Translations under genes and position numbers: made by a program
In this document: in pieces, positions 1-9,184 of the stretch
Layout of the letters: every line of letters begins with the position of its first letter
How positions within the stretch are numbered: the stretch's first letter is position 1
Origin: Fibrobacter sp.
Lineage (GTDB): Bacteria; Fibrobacterota; Fibrobacteria; Fibrobacterales; Fibrobacteraceae
DNA: 64,000 bases
Assembly (NCBI GenBank): GCA_024399015.1
Contig: JAKSIC010000001.1
Span: forward strand, 186,001 to 250,000
Direction: 5' to 3'
The notes under the pieces: generated by a model
The model's input: only the letters and a program-made list of their open reading frames with translations
Told to the model about the DNA's origin: nothing
Databases searched by the model: none

Positions 1-250
1 TCAAAACCATCATGGGCTGAACCTGGCTCAAGTCATACCGAGCCATGGCAATGTAGTAGCCGCCAGTTGCAAACACGGAGCAAGCAATTCCAAGCCACCA
101 AAAACCGTTGGTGAAAACGCCCTTCCAGAACTGCCAGGGGTTGGACACACCACCAGTTCTTTTGCCTACGTTGGCGACTCCGGATTTTTCCAGAATGTTG
201 CCACAGGCAAAAAGGAAGGCGGGACCTATTGTCAAAAGTAAGAAGAGCAC
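1..250 (-). CDS. DMT/EamA-like membrane transporter, N-terminal part (runs off window)
   Basis: Only the first 83 codons are inside the window. Translation from the GTG at 250 gives a hydrophobic segment (VLFLLLTIGPAFLFACGN), a short polar stretch, then a second hydrophobic segment ending in GGYYIAMARYDLSQVQPMM. That helix followed by a small-residue 'YYIAMxxxxLSxVxP' pattern is typical of EamA/DMT or NIPA-like 10-TM transporters. It begins 36 bases after the slt stop codon on the same strand, so it is probably the last gene of the mce-ptsH-ptsI-slt operon. No good ribosome binding site precedes the GTG; a TTG 12 bases further in is an alternative. The substrate cannot be told. Confidence 0.55.
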   Translation of the reverse strand, partial: MLFLLLTIGPAFLFACGNILEKSGVANVGKRTGGVSNPWQFWKGVFTNGFWWLGIACSVFATGGYYIAMARYDLSQVQPMMVL

Positions 251-286
251 GTTAGTATCAACTATTCAATGGTGGAACGTTGCAAA

Positions 287-2728
287 TTACAGGCTGTCGT
301 AAATTTCCTGATAGATCCAGTAGTTACCCATAACACGCTTCACGTAGTCGCGGGTTTCCCAGTAGCTGATTTCCTCGGCGCGGATATCCCAGGGAAGGCC
401 CTGGCCTGCGGCCTGCCAGCGCTTGGTGGGCTTGGGACCAGCATTGTAGTTACCGAGAACGTACATGTAGTCGTCCTTATATTCAGCCTTCAAATCGATG
501 AGGTAGCGGACGCCCAGACGGATATTCATGTAGGCATTGTAAAGTTGCTTCGGGTCAAAGTTTTCCAGGTTTTCAAGCTTTGCGAGCATCTTGCCGGTAG
601 CAGGCATGATCTGCAGAAGACCGCAGGCACCCACCGGGGAAGCGATTTCAAAGTTGAAGATGGACTCCTGACGCATCACGCTGTACACGAAGAAGGGGTC
701 GATCTTTTCGCCGGAGTGGTACTTCACCTGATCCTTGTACGGAATCGGGTACAGATAATGCAGAACATCGATAGGTGGCGTCATGAGGCGGCGGCGATCA
801 ATGTTGTTCTGGAACTGACGAGCCAAGCGATAGCCTGCAGCAGTTTCACCCATCTCGTAGAAGAGCTGGCCGTATTCGTACAAGAAATCCAAGCGCTTTG
901 CATTCTTCTTGCGTGCTTCATCATAAAGGTCAAAAGCCTGGTCACTGAAGCCGTAGAGGAACAAAGTCTTGATTCGGTTGTAACGTTCCGGACTGTAGGT
1001 AGGATCCGGCTTGCCCAACTTCTGGGAATCGCGAATCCAAGCCAAGGTCTGTTCCGGAGTCATCTGCACGCCATGAGCATAGGGCACATCGGCAGCGGCC
1101 ATCAAGTTATTTTCCACAAGTTTCATTCGGCTGCGATGAGCGTAATAGGCCAGCGGGAAATCGCGGATACAGTCAAGGTAGGCTTCACGTGCCAAGGAGT
1201 CCTTGCCAAGTTTCATGTAGGCGTCACCCAGGAACATGCGGGCGCCACTACCGCTCCACAGGAACGGTTCCTTGGAAGCATCGATAAAGGCAGCAACAGC
1301 CTCTTCCCACTTTTCTTGTTTGAAGAGCACAAAGCCTACGCGGAACTTGGCCCACTGGCGCTTCACATTGTTCTTGAAACGCTTATGGGAAAGTTGCTTA
1401 AAGCAAACCAGGGCGCTATCGTACTTCTGGTTCTGTTCGTATTCAATACCGCGAACCCAGAGGTTGTTTGCATTTTCCTTGCTGTACTTGCTCACGTCAG
1501 TGAGCTGAGCGTCAAGCTTCTTAATGAGTTTTGCATTTCGTGTAGAGTTGTTGCGAAGCAAGCGCAAGGTGGACTGAATCCAGACCGGGCGAACTTCCAC
1601 GGAATCCAGCAAGAAGCGGAACTGGGCAATGGATTCGTCATCACGCTTCAAACCGCGGAGAGCCACGGCGCGCTTTTCCCACAGGTTGATGCGGGTTTCC
1701 ATATCCATAGTGCTGAGAGGAAGCTTGCTCTGAATGGAATCTTCCGGAAGAGCTACTGCACTTTGCGGGTTCTTTCGCACCTGTTCAGCATCAAGAATAA
1801 AGATGGAATCTAAAAGGGTCAAGCAGCTCGCAGCCTCATCCTTAGCGCAAGCCATTTTCGCATAGGCAATCTTCTCCGCCAACGACTCGGGCGCACCCTG
1901 CACCTTACGGAGCTTACGGATGCTGGCAAACGCAGAATCCTTATAGAAGGAAGAACTGGTCAGCAATTGCATATAGATGCGTTTTGCTTCCTTCAACTGC
2001 TTGAACTGTTCCAAATAACGGCCGTAGCGGAACTTCAAAGCAGCCGCATCATCAGACTTGGGGTACTTTTCAATAAAGGCCTTCAAGGAGTCGGCGTGTG
2101 CGCGATCGCTTAATGTAGAGTCAGCCATGGCAGCTTCAATACGCAGGCGAGAAGCACTACGGTCCCAGGAAGCGTTCTTTGCCAAAGCCGGATTCAAACT
2201 CAGGGCGGCACGCATCTTGGCAAAATCCTTCTGGTAGAAACAAGTTTTTGCCATGCGCAAGATTACGGCGCCATCAAGTTCAGAATCGCGACCGCGCAAA
2301 GAATCATAGGCAGCGTAGGCGCTATCCCATTCTTCCTTGTAATAGTACTGAGCTGCTCTTGCAAAATCACGGATGTTCTTCGGCTGACGCGGATCTTCAC
2401 TAGCAGCCTTCACACGTTCATAACGCACCACCATATCCTGGAAACGGCTGGGCGGAATCTGTTCCAAATCCAAATAAGGATTCACAGTTTCCATAGGCAT
2501 AGTCGCAATGATGCTATCCGTCGTCTGCATCGGAACCGGAGCCAAATTTGCAGAAGAAGATACAGGAGCAACATCAGCGGTAACAGATGCCGAAGATTGT
2601 GCCACAGGCACGGAAGCCTGGGTATCCACATTTTGCGGTGCCACATTTTGTGAGCTATCAACAACAGGGCTTTGAGCAAATGCACTCAATGTGCAAATGC
2701 TTAAAAGGGTCACAAGAGATCGAATCAT
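287..2728 (-). CDS. slt: Slt-type lytic murein transglycosylase
   Basis: Periplasmic enzyme that cleaves the MurNAc-GlcNAc bond of peptidoglycan to give 1,6-anhydroMurNAc ends. A signal peptide (MIRSLVTLLSICTLSAFAQS) is followed by a Ser/Val/Pro-rich stretch, then a long alpha-helical, TPR-like superhelix (about residues 100-640, with repeated 'YxxAxxxFxxL' patterns) and a C-terminal SLT goose-lysozyme domain. The catalytic Glu lies in FVYSVMRQESIFN near residue 687, followed by GACGLLQIMPATGKMLA and the YNAGP motif, all typical of family 1 transglycosylases. At 813 aa it is longer than E. coli Slt70 because of the helical region and the linker. It starts 13 bases after ptsI ends, which suggests co-transcription. 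Confidence 0.9.
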   Translation of the reverse strand: MIRSLVTLLSICTLSAFAQSPVVDSSQNVAPQNVDTQASVPVAQSSASVTADVAPVSSSANLAPVPMQTTDSIIATMPMETVNPYLDLEQIPPSRFQDMVVRYERVKAASEDPRQPKNIRDFARAAQYYYKEEWDSAYAAYDSLRGRDSELDGAVILRMAKTCFYQKDFAKMRAALSLNPALAKNASWDRSASRLRIEAAMADSTLSDRAHADSLKAFIEKYPKSDDAAALKFRYGRYLEQFKQLKEAKRIYMQLLTSSSFYKDSAFASIRKLRKVQGAPESLAEKIAYAKMACAKDEAASCLTLLDSIFILDAEQVRKNPQSAVALPEDSIQSKLPLSTMDMETRINLWEKRAVALRGLKRDDESIAQFRFLLDSVEVRPVWIQSTLRLLRNNSTRNAKLIKKLDAQLTDVSKYSKENANNLWVRGIEYEQNQKYDSALVCFKQLSHKRFKNNVKRQWAKFRVGFVLFKQEKWEEAVAAFIDASKEPFLWSGSGARMFLGDAYMKLGKDSLAREAYLDCIRDFPLAYYAHRSRMKLVENNLMAAADVPYAHGVQMTPEQTLAWIRDSQKLGKPDPTYSPERYNRIKTLFLYGFSDQAFDLYDEARKKNAKRLDFLYEYGQLFYEMGETAAGYRLARQFQNNIDRRRLMTPPIDVLHYLYPIPYKDQVKYHSGEKIDPFFVYSVMRQESIFNFEIASPVGACGLLQIMPATGKMLAKLENLENFDPKQLYNAYMNIRLGVRYLIDLKAEYKDDYMYVLGNYNAGPKPTKRWQAAGQGLPWDIRAEEISYWETRDYVKRVMGNYWIYQEIYDSL

Positions 2729-2741
2729 GACTTTCTAAATA

Positions 2742-4565
2742 CTACTTCTTACTGTTTTCAACTTGGCCCACCACACTGGAAATACCCAGGTCCATAATAG
2801 GCTGAGCATATTTCTTATGCAAGTAGGCATTCACACTTTCTGCATCGTCCATCTGCAAAACAGTCAAAGCCGTTTCACGAACGTCTTCAAAATTGATGGA
2901 ACGAATAATCTTCTTGGTTGACATTACACTCCACGGAGTCATGGAAAGTTCATCTACACCAAGTCCCACAAGCAACAGAACGCTCATAGGATCTGCAGAC
3001 ATTTCACCACAAACTGCAACAGGAATACCTTCACGATGCGCAGCACGAACAGTCTGATAAATCATGCTCAACACAGCCGGATGATGAGGCTGGAACATAT
3101 TTGTGATTAATTCGTTGGTACGGTCTACAGCCAAGGTAAACTGAATCAAGTCGTTAGTACCAATGCTAAAGAAGTCCACTTCCTTAGCCAACTTGTCAAC
3201 AATCATTACTGCAGCAGGCACTTCAATCATCACACCAATCTTCACAGGTGCGAGCTTGTGGCCAGCAGCTTCCAATTCCTGACGGCACTTACGAATATGT
3301 TCCTTCGCGCGGCGCAATTCAGACATGCCGGAAATCATAGGCAAGAGAATGCGGAGGTTGCCCTTGGTATTAGCCAAAAGCAAGGCCTTCAACTGGGCGC
3401 AGAACAAATCTGTCTTGTCCAAGCAAACACGGATAGAACGCCAGCCCATGAAGGGATTGGATTCGTTCACCGCGTTAATACCGCTCACCAGTTTATCACC
3501 ACCAGCGTCCAAAGTACGGATCATCACCGGGCAGGGAGACATGGTTTCCAAAATGTAGCGGTAGGCGTCCTGCTGTTCATCCTGGGTAGGAGCATTCTTT
3601 CGCAGGAACAAAAATTCAGAACGATACAAGCCGATACCCGTTGCACCAAAGTCGGTTACTCGATCAGCTTCCGACGGCAATTCAATATTAGCGTGCAAGG
3701 TAATGTACTTACCATCGCGGGTCATCGGTTCAAGCTGGCGCATGGTGAACAATTCACGGCGCTGCTTTTCGAAAACTTCCTGACGTTCATGGAAATCGCG
3801 GATATCTTCTTCATTCGGATTTATGATAACAGTTCCGCGAGAACCATCCAGCAAAATAATTTCGCCGGCCTTTGCCATTGCGGCAAAGTTCCTCAAGCCA
3901 GAAACCAAGGGAATCTGGAGAGAGCGGGCCAAAATAGCCACATGGCTGGTTCGGCCACCAGTATCCATGGCAAGACCAGTCACCTGACCAGGCTTGATGG
4001 ACATCAGCAAGCTGGGCAAAAGTTCGTGACCAACCAGGATTACACCATCTTCTGCAGCCACATCCTCCAATACAGGTCCGGAGTCTTCCATGGCCGCCAT
4101 AAGACGGTTGTACAAATCTCTAAGGTCTGCAGCCTTGTCACGCATAGCCGCAGAATCGATAGATTCAAACTTGTCAATGTAGGCGCCAAGCACAACGTGA
4201 ACAGCCCAACGGGCATTCTTGTGATGCTTGCGAATCTGATCCAGGACACCGTTTAAAAGGCCCGGGTCCTGCAAAATCATCAAGTGGGTTGCAAAGATGA
4301 GGCTATCCTTCATCCCTGCACGAGTTTCGGAAATTTCCTTGATCTGGGCAATCTCCTTGGAGGTCATATTCACGGCCTTCAAGAACAATTGCTCTTCATC
4401 TGCCAATCGGCTTTCCGGGAGGGTTTCCTCTACAACAGAAATCTCTCGGTTAATAACCGGGAAAACCCGGCCCATAGCAAAGCCGGGGGAAGCGGGAACG
4501 CCGGTCAAAACTGTACGGACCGACAAAGCTTCGTTATTAGCAGGGTTCTTCGTTGAAGTGGTCAT
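2742..4565 (-). CDS. ptsI: Phosphoenolpyruvate-protein phosphotransferase (PTS enzyme I)
   Basis: Cytoplasmic enzyme that takes phosphate from PEP onto a histidine and passes it to HPr. The phosphohistidine lies in TGGRTSHVAILARS (about residue 208). The C-terminal PEP-binding barrel shows RTLDAGGDK, IGTNDLIQFTLAVDR and the CGEMSADP active-site cysteine loop. The ATG at 4565 is chosen because GGAAAG stands 8 bases upstream and the protein aligns soon after it; it gives 607 aa, with about 20 residues more than usual before the ASPGFAMG start of the family. This start overlaps the end of ptsH by 29 bases. A TTG just after the ptsH stop (LSVRTVLTG) is an alternative. The linked HPr gene makes the assignment firm; no sugar-specific EII gene is in the window. 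Confidence 0.95.
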   Translation of the reverse strand: MTTSTKNPANNEALSVRTVLTGVPASPGFAMGRVFPVINREISVVEETLPESRLADEEQLFLKAVNMTSKEIAQIKEISETRAGMKDSLIFATHLMILQDPGLLNGVLDQIRKHHKNARWAVHVVLGAYIDKFESIDSAAMRDKAADLRDLYNRLMAAMEDSGPVLEDVAAEDGVILVGHELLPSLLMSIKPGQVTGLAMDTGGRTSHVAILARSLQIPLVSGLRNFAAMAKAGEIILLDGSRGTVIINPNEEDIRDFHERQEVFEKQRRELFTMRQLEPMTRDGKYITLHANIELPSEADRVTDFGATGIGLYRSEFLFLRKNAPTQDEQQDAYRYILETMSPCPVMIRTLDAGGDKLVSGINAVNESNPFMGWRSIRVCLDKTDLFCAQLKALLLANTKGNLRILLPMISGMSELRRAKEHIRKCRQELEAAGHKLAPVKIGVMIEVPAAVMIVDKLAKEVDFFSIGTNDLIQFTLAVDRTNELITNMFQPHHPAVLSMIYQTVRAAHREGIPVAVCGEMSADPMSVLLLVGLGVDELSMTPWSVMSTKKIIRSINFEDVRETALTVLQMDDAESVNAYLHKKYAQPIMDLGISSVVGQVENSKK

Positions 4566-4809
4566 TGAACAAGCTTTCCAACTGAGAAGCAACGTTTTCT
4601 TCGTCTTCGCCGTCGATTTCGAACTTGACTTCGGAACCGGCAGGAATAGCGAGCATCATAACGTTCAGAATGCTCTTGGCGTTAGCCTTGGAACCTTCAT
4701 AGACGATGCTTACATCGCTCTTTGCTTGTCCGGTAACGTCAACAATCATCCCAGCAGGGCGGGCGTGAATGCCCAACTTGTTAGAGACCACCAATGTCTT
4801 AACTATCAT
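4537..4809 (-). CDS. ptsH: PTS phosphocarrier protein HPr
   Basis: Ninety-residue HPr. His15 lies in the canonical GIHARPAG motif and accepts phosphate from enzyme I. Ser46 sits in KANAKSILNVMML, the site used by HPr kinase/phosphorylase in organisms that have it, so regulatory phosphorylation is possible; this is inference because no hprK is in the window. The gene lies 9 bases downstream of the MCE-domain gene and overlaps ptsI, so it is part of one operon. It may serve regulation rather than sugar uptake, since no EII components are visible. Confidence 0.95.
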   Translation of the reverse strand: MIVKTLVVSNKLGIHARPAGMIVDVTGQAKSDVSIVYEGSKANAKSILNVMMLAIPAGSEVKFEIDGEDEENVASQLESLFNDHFNEEPC

Positions 4810-4818
4810 TTTTTTTCC

Positions 4819-5739
4819 TTAGAAAAGATCAACGTTGATGTCCAGGCCGTCCTTGAGAATTACGCGGAACAAGCTGTCAGCAGAATGCACCGTCTTAATC
4901 AAGTCATCATGGAGAGCGCGATCATTCAACAAAAGTCCTGCGGTGTTGTCCTTGGAATTGATCTTATTCTGGACCTTGGAAAGCAGTTCATCCAAATGCT
5001 TTGTAACACCTTCAAGTTCGCCAACCAGGTTGTCGGCATTGCCCATAAGTTTTTCGGTATTGGCAAAAAGATTGTCCACCGGAGACTTAACGCCGTCAAT
5101 AAGTTCATTAACCTTGACCGTCACCTGGTTCAAACCATCCAAGCTCTTCTTGAGCTTAGGATCAGTGGTATTCAACATGGTCATCAGGCGGTCTTCAAGA
5201 TTTTCAGCCTTAACCAAGAGGGTCTTGAAACGTTCCTGGAAATCCGGATTCACGATGGTCTGGTTCAGAGCCTGCTTCACAGATTCCAGCAAAACCTTGG
5301 TGCTATCGCAAACTTCACCAGCCAAGCCGATGGCTTCAGCAATACCAGCATCGAACTGGCCGTTGATGGTATCATTCGGAGCGAAGTATTCTGCGGAATC
5401 GCCCAAAATCATACCAATCTGACGTTCACCCATGATACCGATGTTCTGCACGCGAATTTCAGAGTCCTTGGGAATCTTCACGTCAGTACGAAGGCGAACT
5501 GTTACCACCACGCGGTGGCCAGAAAGTTCAATGTTTTCCACCTTACCCAGTTTGACGCCGTTCACCTTGACAGGGTCGTCAAGAACAAGGGTACTGACCT
5601 GGGTAAAACGCAGGTAGAAGGTGTTGTAAGTTTCACGCGGGTCCTTTTCATTAAGGAAGAACACGCCAAAGACAAGAATGATGACGGCCAGTATGACAAC
5701 TAGGCCAACAGAAAAATAGAGTGCAGAATACTTTTTCAT
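4819..5739 (-). CDS. MCE-domain (MlaD-like) membrane-anchored lipid transport protein
   Basis: An N-terminal membrane anchor (about residues 7-29, FSVGLVVILAVIILVFGVFF) is followed by one MCE domain (about 38-115): Y.TFYLRFTQVSTLVLDDPVKVNGVKLGKVENIEL, then VTVRLRTDVKIPKDSEIRVQNIGIMGERQIGMI. Such proteins form hexameric rings that carry phospholipids between inner and outer membranes. The remaining C-terminal half is a helical, coiled-coil-prone tail, as in longer MCE proteins. No MlaE/MlaF partner lies next to it here. It heads the operon with ptsH and ptsI, an unusual pairing. The exact lipid cargo is unknown. Confidence 0.85.
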   Translation of the reverse strand: MKKYSALYFSVGLVVILAVIILVFGVFFLNEKDPRETYNTFYLRFTQVSTLVLDDPVKVNGVKLGKVENIELSGHRVVVTVRLRTDVKIPKDSEIRVQNIGIMGERQIGMILGDSAEYFAPNDTINGQFDAGIAEAIGLAGEVCDSTKVLLESVKQALNQTIVNPDFQERFKTLLVKAENLEDRLMTMLNTTDPKLKKSLDGLNQVTVKVNELIDGVKSPVDNLFANTEKLMGNADNLVGELEGVTKHLDELLSKVQNKINSKDNTAGLLLNDRALHDDLIKTVHSADSLFRVILKDGLDINVDLF

Positions 5740-5780
5740 TTCGTTCTTAATCTAGTATATTCCGGCTTTTTTCACGGGAA

Positions 5781-5804
5781 AGGCCCCTTAAAACAGGGGC
5801 TCTT
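5781..5804 (-). terminator. Hairpin after trmH, weak terminator
   Basis: GCCCCT and AGGGGC arms surround a 6-base loop between the trmH stop and the MCE-gene start. On the minus strand the stem is followed by CCTTTCCC, so the U-tract is poor and termination may be partial. Confidence 0.45.
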
Positions 5805-5822
5805 TAGGTAAAAAACGCCTTT

Positions 5823-6491
5823 TTAGCCTTCAATTCGGGTAATGGGGCTGTTATTTTCAATGCCGTTTACGTGGCGATCCAGCCAATCCGTCAGCAAGGC
5901 GTCGCGTTCAGCCTTGGGCAAAAGGAACTTTTCACGGCCTTCCTTCTGCATAAAAACGTCCAGATAGGTCATCAAGACGCCACCGGCAACGGAAACGTTC
6001 ATGGATTCGGTAATGCCGTACTGAGGGAGCTTGAATTCATAATCGGCATGGGCCAAGGTATCCGGGTGGTTACCGTGGAATTCGCTGCCCAGGTAGAATG
6101 CGGTGGGCTGGCTCAAATCCAGATCCAACACAGAGTTGGTGGTATTGGTACTAGCCACGGCAATCTTGTAACCCTTGGCACGAAGTTTTTCCATGCAAAG
6201 CATGCGCTTCTTGTACAGGTAAAGATTCATCCACTTGTAGGAACCCTTAAGAATGGACTTGTTCACGCTATAAGCGTTATCTTCTTCGATAATGTGAACA
6301 TCCTGCAAGCCAAAAACTTCAGCGGTACGGATCACTGCGGAAATGTTATGAGGGTCGAACAAATCTTCGAGAACCATGCAGAAGTGTCTCGTACGACGAT
6401 CAACAACAGAGGTCAGCAATTCCTTGCGACGATCTGTCACACGGGCCAAGAGGGATTCCAACTTTTCGGAGTTTTCGTTCATTTCGCTCAT
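5823..6491 (-). CDS. trmH: TrmH/SpoU-family tRNA (guanosine-2'-O)-methyltransferase
   Basis: SPOUT-fold methyltransferase. The opening motif MVLEDLFDPHNISAVIRTAEVFGLQDVHII matches motif 1 of TrmH (E. coli: EQVHKPHNVSAIIRTADAVG), with the conserved Asn-Arg pair. FYLGSEFHGNHPDTL and ITESMNVSVAGGVLM are the trefoil-knot SAM motifs 2 and 3. The length (222 aa) and the C-terminal helical extension resemble TrmH, which methylates G18 in tRNA, more than the rRNA enzyme RlmB. The start codon overlaps the stop of the upstream unknown gene in an ATGA arrangement, so translation is probably coupled. Confidence 0.85.
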   Translation of the reverse strand: MSEMNENSEKLESLLARVTDRRKELLTSVVDRRTRHFCMVLEDLFDPHNISAVIRTAEVFGLQDVHIIEEDNAYSVNKSILKGSYKWMNLYLYKKRMLCMEKLRAKGYKIAVASTNTTNSVLDLDLSQPTAFYLGSEFHGNHPDTLAHADYEFKLPQYGITESMNVSVAGGVLMTYLDVFMQKEGREKFLLPKAERDALLTDWLDRHVNGIENNSPITRIEG

Positions 6492-7558
6492 TTGATTTCC
6501 TTGATTTTTTGAAATTCTTCAACACGTAAGGGTGCGGTCTGCGACGGGTTCTTGCGTTGTTCCTCGCGCAGTTTCTTCAGTTTCATATAATCACCCAATT
6601 TCCAAGGAGCACCATTCACAACGGCCTCGAAATCCAGGACATTTTGAATATTTTCCTGGGATTTCAAGTTGGCGTTTTTAAGCATGGGTTCCTTGTTGCC
6701 GCTAAAATACTGGCCAGAAGACTTTTTCACATCGTTCACAATGTGGTCGATCTTTTCATTCACGACCTTCTTGAAAATATTCATCTGCATAATGGAATTC
6801 AACACGGAATTACCCGGGAACACAATTGCAGTTAATTTGTACTTAATCGTATTTCCAGGAACAGGATCCATATCCAAATATGCGATAGCTGTGCCGTGAA
6901 GAGCCCACTTCAAGACCTTGGCATGACCATAACCGAAGAACAAGTTTCTCAAGCCCAGTTTCTGTCCTGCACTATCCTGAAGAGCCCAGTAGAACTCGCC
7001 CGAAAGGCTACGGCCGTTACTACCATTGAAATACCTGCGGTTCGGATGCGTATACTCGAGAACGTAGTTGGTCTCCAGGTAGGCATTCATCAACTGGGCA
7101 GTGAAGGGCATGTTATCAAAGAGGTAACTGATAATGTTTCCATCAGAGGGGAAAGAACCAACATTTTCATAGATTGCGCGATATTGACGGCCAAGTCGAG
7201 CAAATATTTCCGGAGCATAGGCAGTCTTCATATCCGTGCTTAAGCCACGGGCAACAACCTCATGATAAGGGGCACAGTATTCTTCATCGTACTTCACCCT
7301 TTTCATGGGCTTCTTATCCAGTTCATCACAACCGGGAACATCAATGTTCAAGCAGCCTTTCATACCAGAACAAAGGGCGTGCAAATCGTCATGTCCCAAT
7401 TTGTTCTGCAAACGGAGACGTTCGGCCTTATCCACCTGGTTCAACTGGGAGACTGAATCCGACGGAGAAGCTTGGGCAGGTTCTGCAGCAACAGCGCAAA
7501 CACCGCACAACAGAATTGCGCACAGAATTTTCAGCGTGTTTTTCAGAACCATATTCAA
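6488..7558 (-). CDS. Secreted protein of unknown function
   Basis: I do not recognise the family. A clear signal peptide (VLKNTLKILCAILLCGVCAVAAEPAQA) starts a 356-aa protein. The N-terminal part carries four closely spaced cysteines (ALCSGMKGCLNIDVPGC and EEYCAPY), which could form periplasmic disulfides. The middle is rich in aromatic residues and reads like a small lipid- or ligand-binding domain (ALQDSAGQKLGLRNLFFGYGHAKVLKWAL); the C-terminus is basic and helical. The first codon is TTG with AGAGG 8 bases upstream; an ATG two codons later is the alternative. It lies between the M16-like gene (12-base gap) and trmH (4-base overlap), so it is in their operon. Confidence 0.6.
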   Translation of the reverse strand: MNMVLKNTLKILCAILLCGVCAVAAEPAQASPSDSVSQLNQVDKAERLRLQNKLGHDDLHALCSGMKGCLNIDVPGCDELDKKPMKRVKYDEEYCAPYHEVVARGLSTDMKTAYAPEIFARLGRQYRAIYENVGSFPSDGNIISYLFDNMPFTAQLMNAYLETNYVLEYTHPNRRYFNGSNGRSLSGEFYWALQDSAGQKLGLRNLFFGYGHAKVLKWALHGTAIAYLDMDPVPGNTIKYKLTAIVFPGNSVLNSIMQMNIFKKVVNEKIDHIVNDVKKSSGQYFSGNKEPMLKNANLKSQENIQNVLDFEAVVNGAPWKLGDYMKLKKLREEQRKNPSQTAPLRVEEFQKIKEIK

Positions 7559-7570
7559 AATTCCGTCCTC

Positions 7571-9118
7571 TTAATTTCTGAATTCCAGACTATCCATTGG
7601 GACCACGGTAAACGGCTTCAAGGCATCGAACTTGGAAACCGGTCCCACAATGGAAATGGTCATCTTGGATTTGTCAAAGTACTTGGCAATCATAGCCTTC
7701 ACCTGATCAGGCGTTACCGCATTGATTTCCTTGACATAATCCAGGTAATGGTCGTCGGACTTTCCAAGAAGTTCACCCTTGGCAAAGATAATTGCGGTGG
7801 AAGAAGGACTATCAAACAAGCTGGGCAGGCTTTCAATCAAGGATTTCTTGGCCTGGGCAAGTTCTTCTTCAGAAGGACCATCCTTCGCCAGCTTTTCCAC
7901 TTCTTCAAAAATCAGCTTCAGGGCAAAGTCTACAGATTCAACCTTAGTCTGCAAGGCGATGGTAGACATGGCCGTATCGCGGTAATCGTTTCCTACAGAG
8001 CTATAGATGCTGTAGGCCAAGCCTTCGTCGCTACGGACTCGGTTCATCAAGCGGCTAGTAAAACTGCCTCCGCCCAAAATGAAACTGGCCACTGCAGCAG
8101 GATAGTAGTCCGGATGAGGACGCTTTACAAAAGGCTGATTCATAGAAATGTTGGCCTGAGTAATGTCCTTATCCACCACATAAACTCCCGGCTTGTTCAA
8201 GAAGGCAAGAGGCATGGGCTTTGCTTTTTCTGCAGCAGGTTCGACTTTCCAACCCGCAAAGAAATCCTTCAGCATGACAACTGCGGAATCCTTGTCCACA
8301 TCACCGGAAAGAGCAAAAATAATACGCTTGGATGAGAATGCGCCAGCAGCCAAGCGTTTCACGTCTTCTGCAGTTACGCTTTTGTATTCTTCAGCGTTAG
8401 CATCCCACAGTCTCGGGTTGGGAGCATAGTTTACCTTAGCCTTCAAAGCAGAAAGAACCTTGGCCGGGGTGTCATAGCGACGGTCATAGGAGGTAACAAA
8501 ATTGGTCTTGACCAGTTCCAGCTGCTCCTTGTCAAACTCCGGCGCCGTAAGGACCTGCTTTGCCGTAGTCATCATGTTCTTGAAATCCTTGGACATACAG
8601 TCAATATCAAACATGGAGCTAAAGGTACCTACAGAGGTGCTGAGGCCTGCGCTAATGAACTCCAGGGAGTCATCCAAAGCATGGGGATTTATGCCACCGC
8701 CGCCACCGCGACGGAGCATGGAACTAACCATAGAGTTGGCAGCCTCATCCTTCAAAACGGAAGGAATGAAGGATTCCTCAAAGTAAACAGTAAAGTTTAC
8801 CAACGGAAGGGAGCGATCGCTAACAATGTAGCCCGTAATGCCCGGCGCCACTTCCACACGGTAATCCTTCGGATAGGGCGCCACATACTTGAATTCAGGG
8901 AATTGAATGTCATTGTAACTTACGGGGAGGTCTGCTGACTGAGTCACAGCCGCAGTATCCACACTGCTGGAGCTATCAACAACTTCAGAAACAGTCTTTG
9001 CCGCGGCCGCCTCAGTCTGTGGCGCCGGAGCAGAAGAACAAGAAGACAAGGCAACGGCAGCCATAGAGGCAAACGCCGAAGTCATCCAAACTTTCAAAAC
9101 ATTGGAAACATTTCGCAT
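7571..9118 (-). CDS. M16 (pitrilysin-like) peptidase-family lipoprotein, probably non-catalytic
   Basis: A lipoprotein signal ends in the lipobox VALSSC (Cys about residue 27). The rest follows the two-domain M16 fold: N-terminal half with GYIVSDRSLPLVNFTVYFEES, and the second-domain signatures ALSGDVDKDSAVVMLKDFFAGW, GGGSFTSRLMNRVRSDEGLAYSIYS and LPSLFDSPSSTA. Where active members carry the zinc motif HxxEH before MLxxGT, this protein reads KDEAANSMVSSMLRRGGGG, with no histidine pair. It therefore resembles the inactive partner subunits of two-subunit M16 proteases. No active partner is in the window. At 515 aa the length is normal for a single M16 subunit. Probably anchored in a membrane facing the periplasm. 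Confidence 0.8.
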   Translation of the reverse strand: MRNVSNVLKVWMTSAFASMAAVALSSCSSAPAPQTEAAAAKTVSEVVDSSSSVDTAAVTQSADLPVSYNDIQFPEFKYVAPYPKDYRVEVAPGITGYIVSDRSLPLVNFTVYFEESFIPSVLKDEAANSMVSSMLRRGGGGGINPHALDDSLEFISAGLSTSVGTFSSMFDIDCMSKDFKNMMTTAKQVLTAPEFDKEQLELVKTNFVTSYDRRYDTPAKVLSALKAKVNYAPNPRLWDANAEEYKSVTAEDVKRLAAGAFSSKRIIFALSGDVDKDSAVVMLKDFFAGWKVEPAAEKAKPMPLAFLNKPGVYVVDKDITQANISMNQPFVKRPHPDYYPAAVASFILGGGSFTSRLMNRVRSDEGLAYSIYSSVGNDYRDTAMSTIALQTKVESVDFALKLIFEEVEKLAKDGPSEEELAQAKKSLIESLPSLFDSPSSTAIIFAKGELLGKSDDHYLDYVKEINAVTPDQVKAMIAKYFDKSKMTISIVGPVSKFDALKPFTVVPMDSLEFRN

Positions 9119-9184
9119 TACGCATCAAGATAGCAAATACCTGAGAACAAAACCGCCATCTATTTCTAATTTCAGGGCTGTTCT

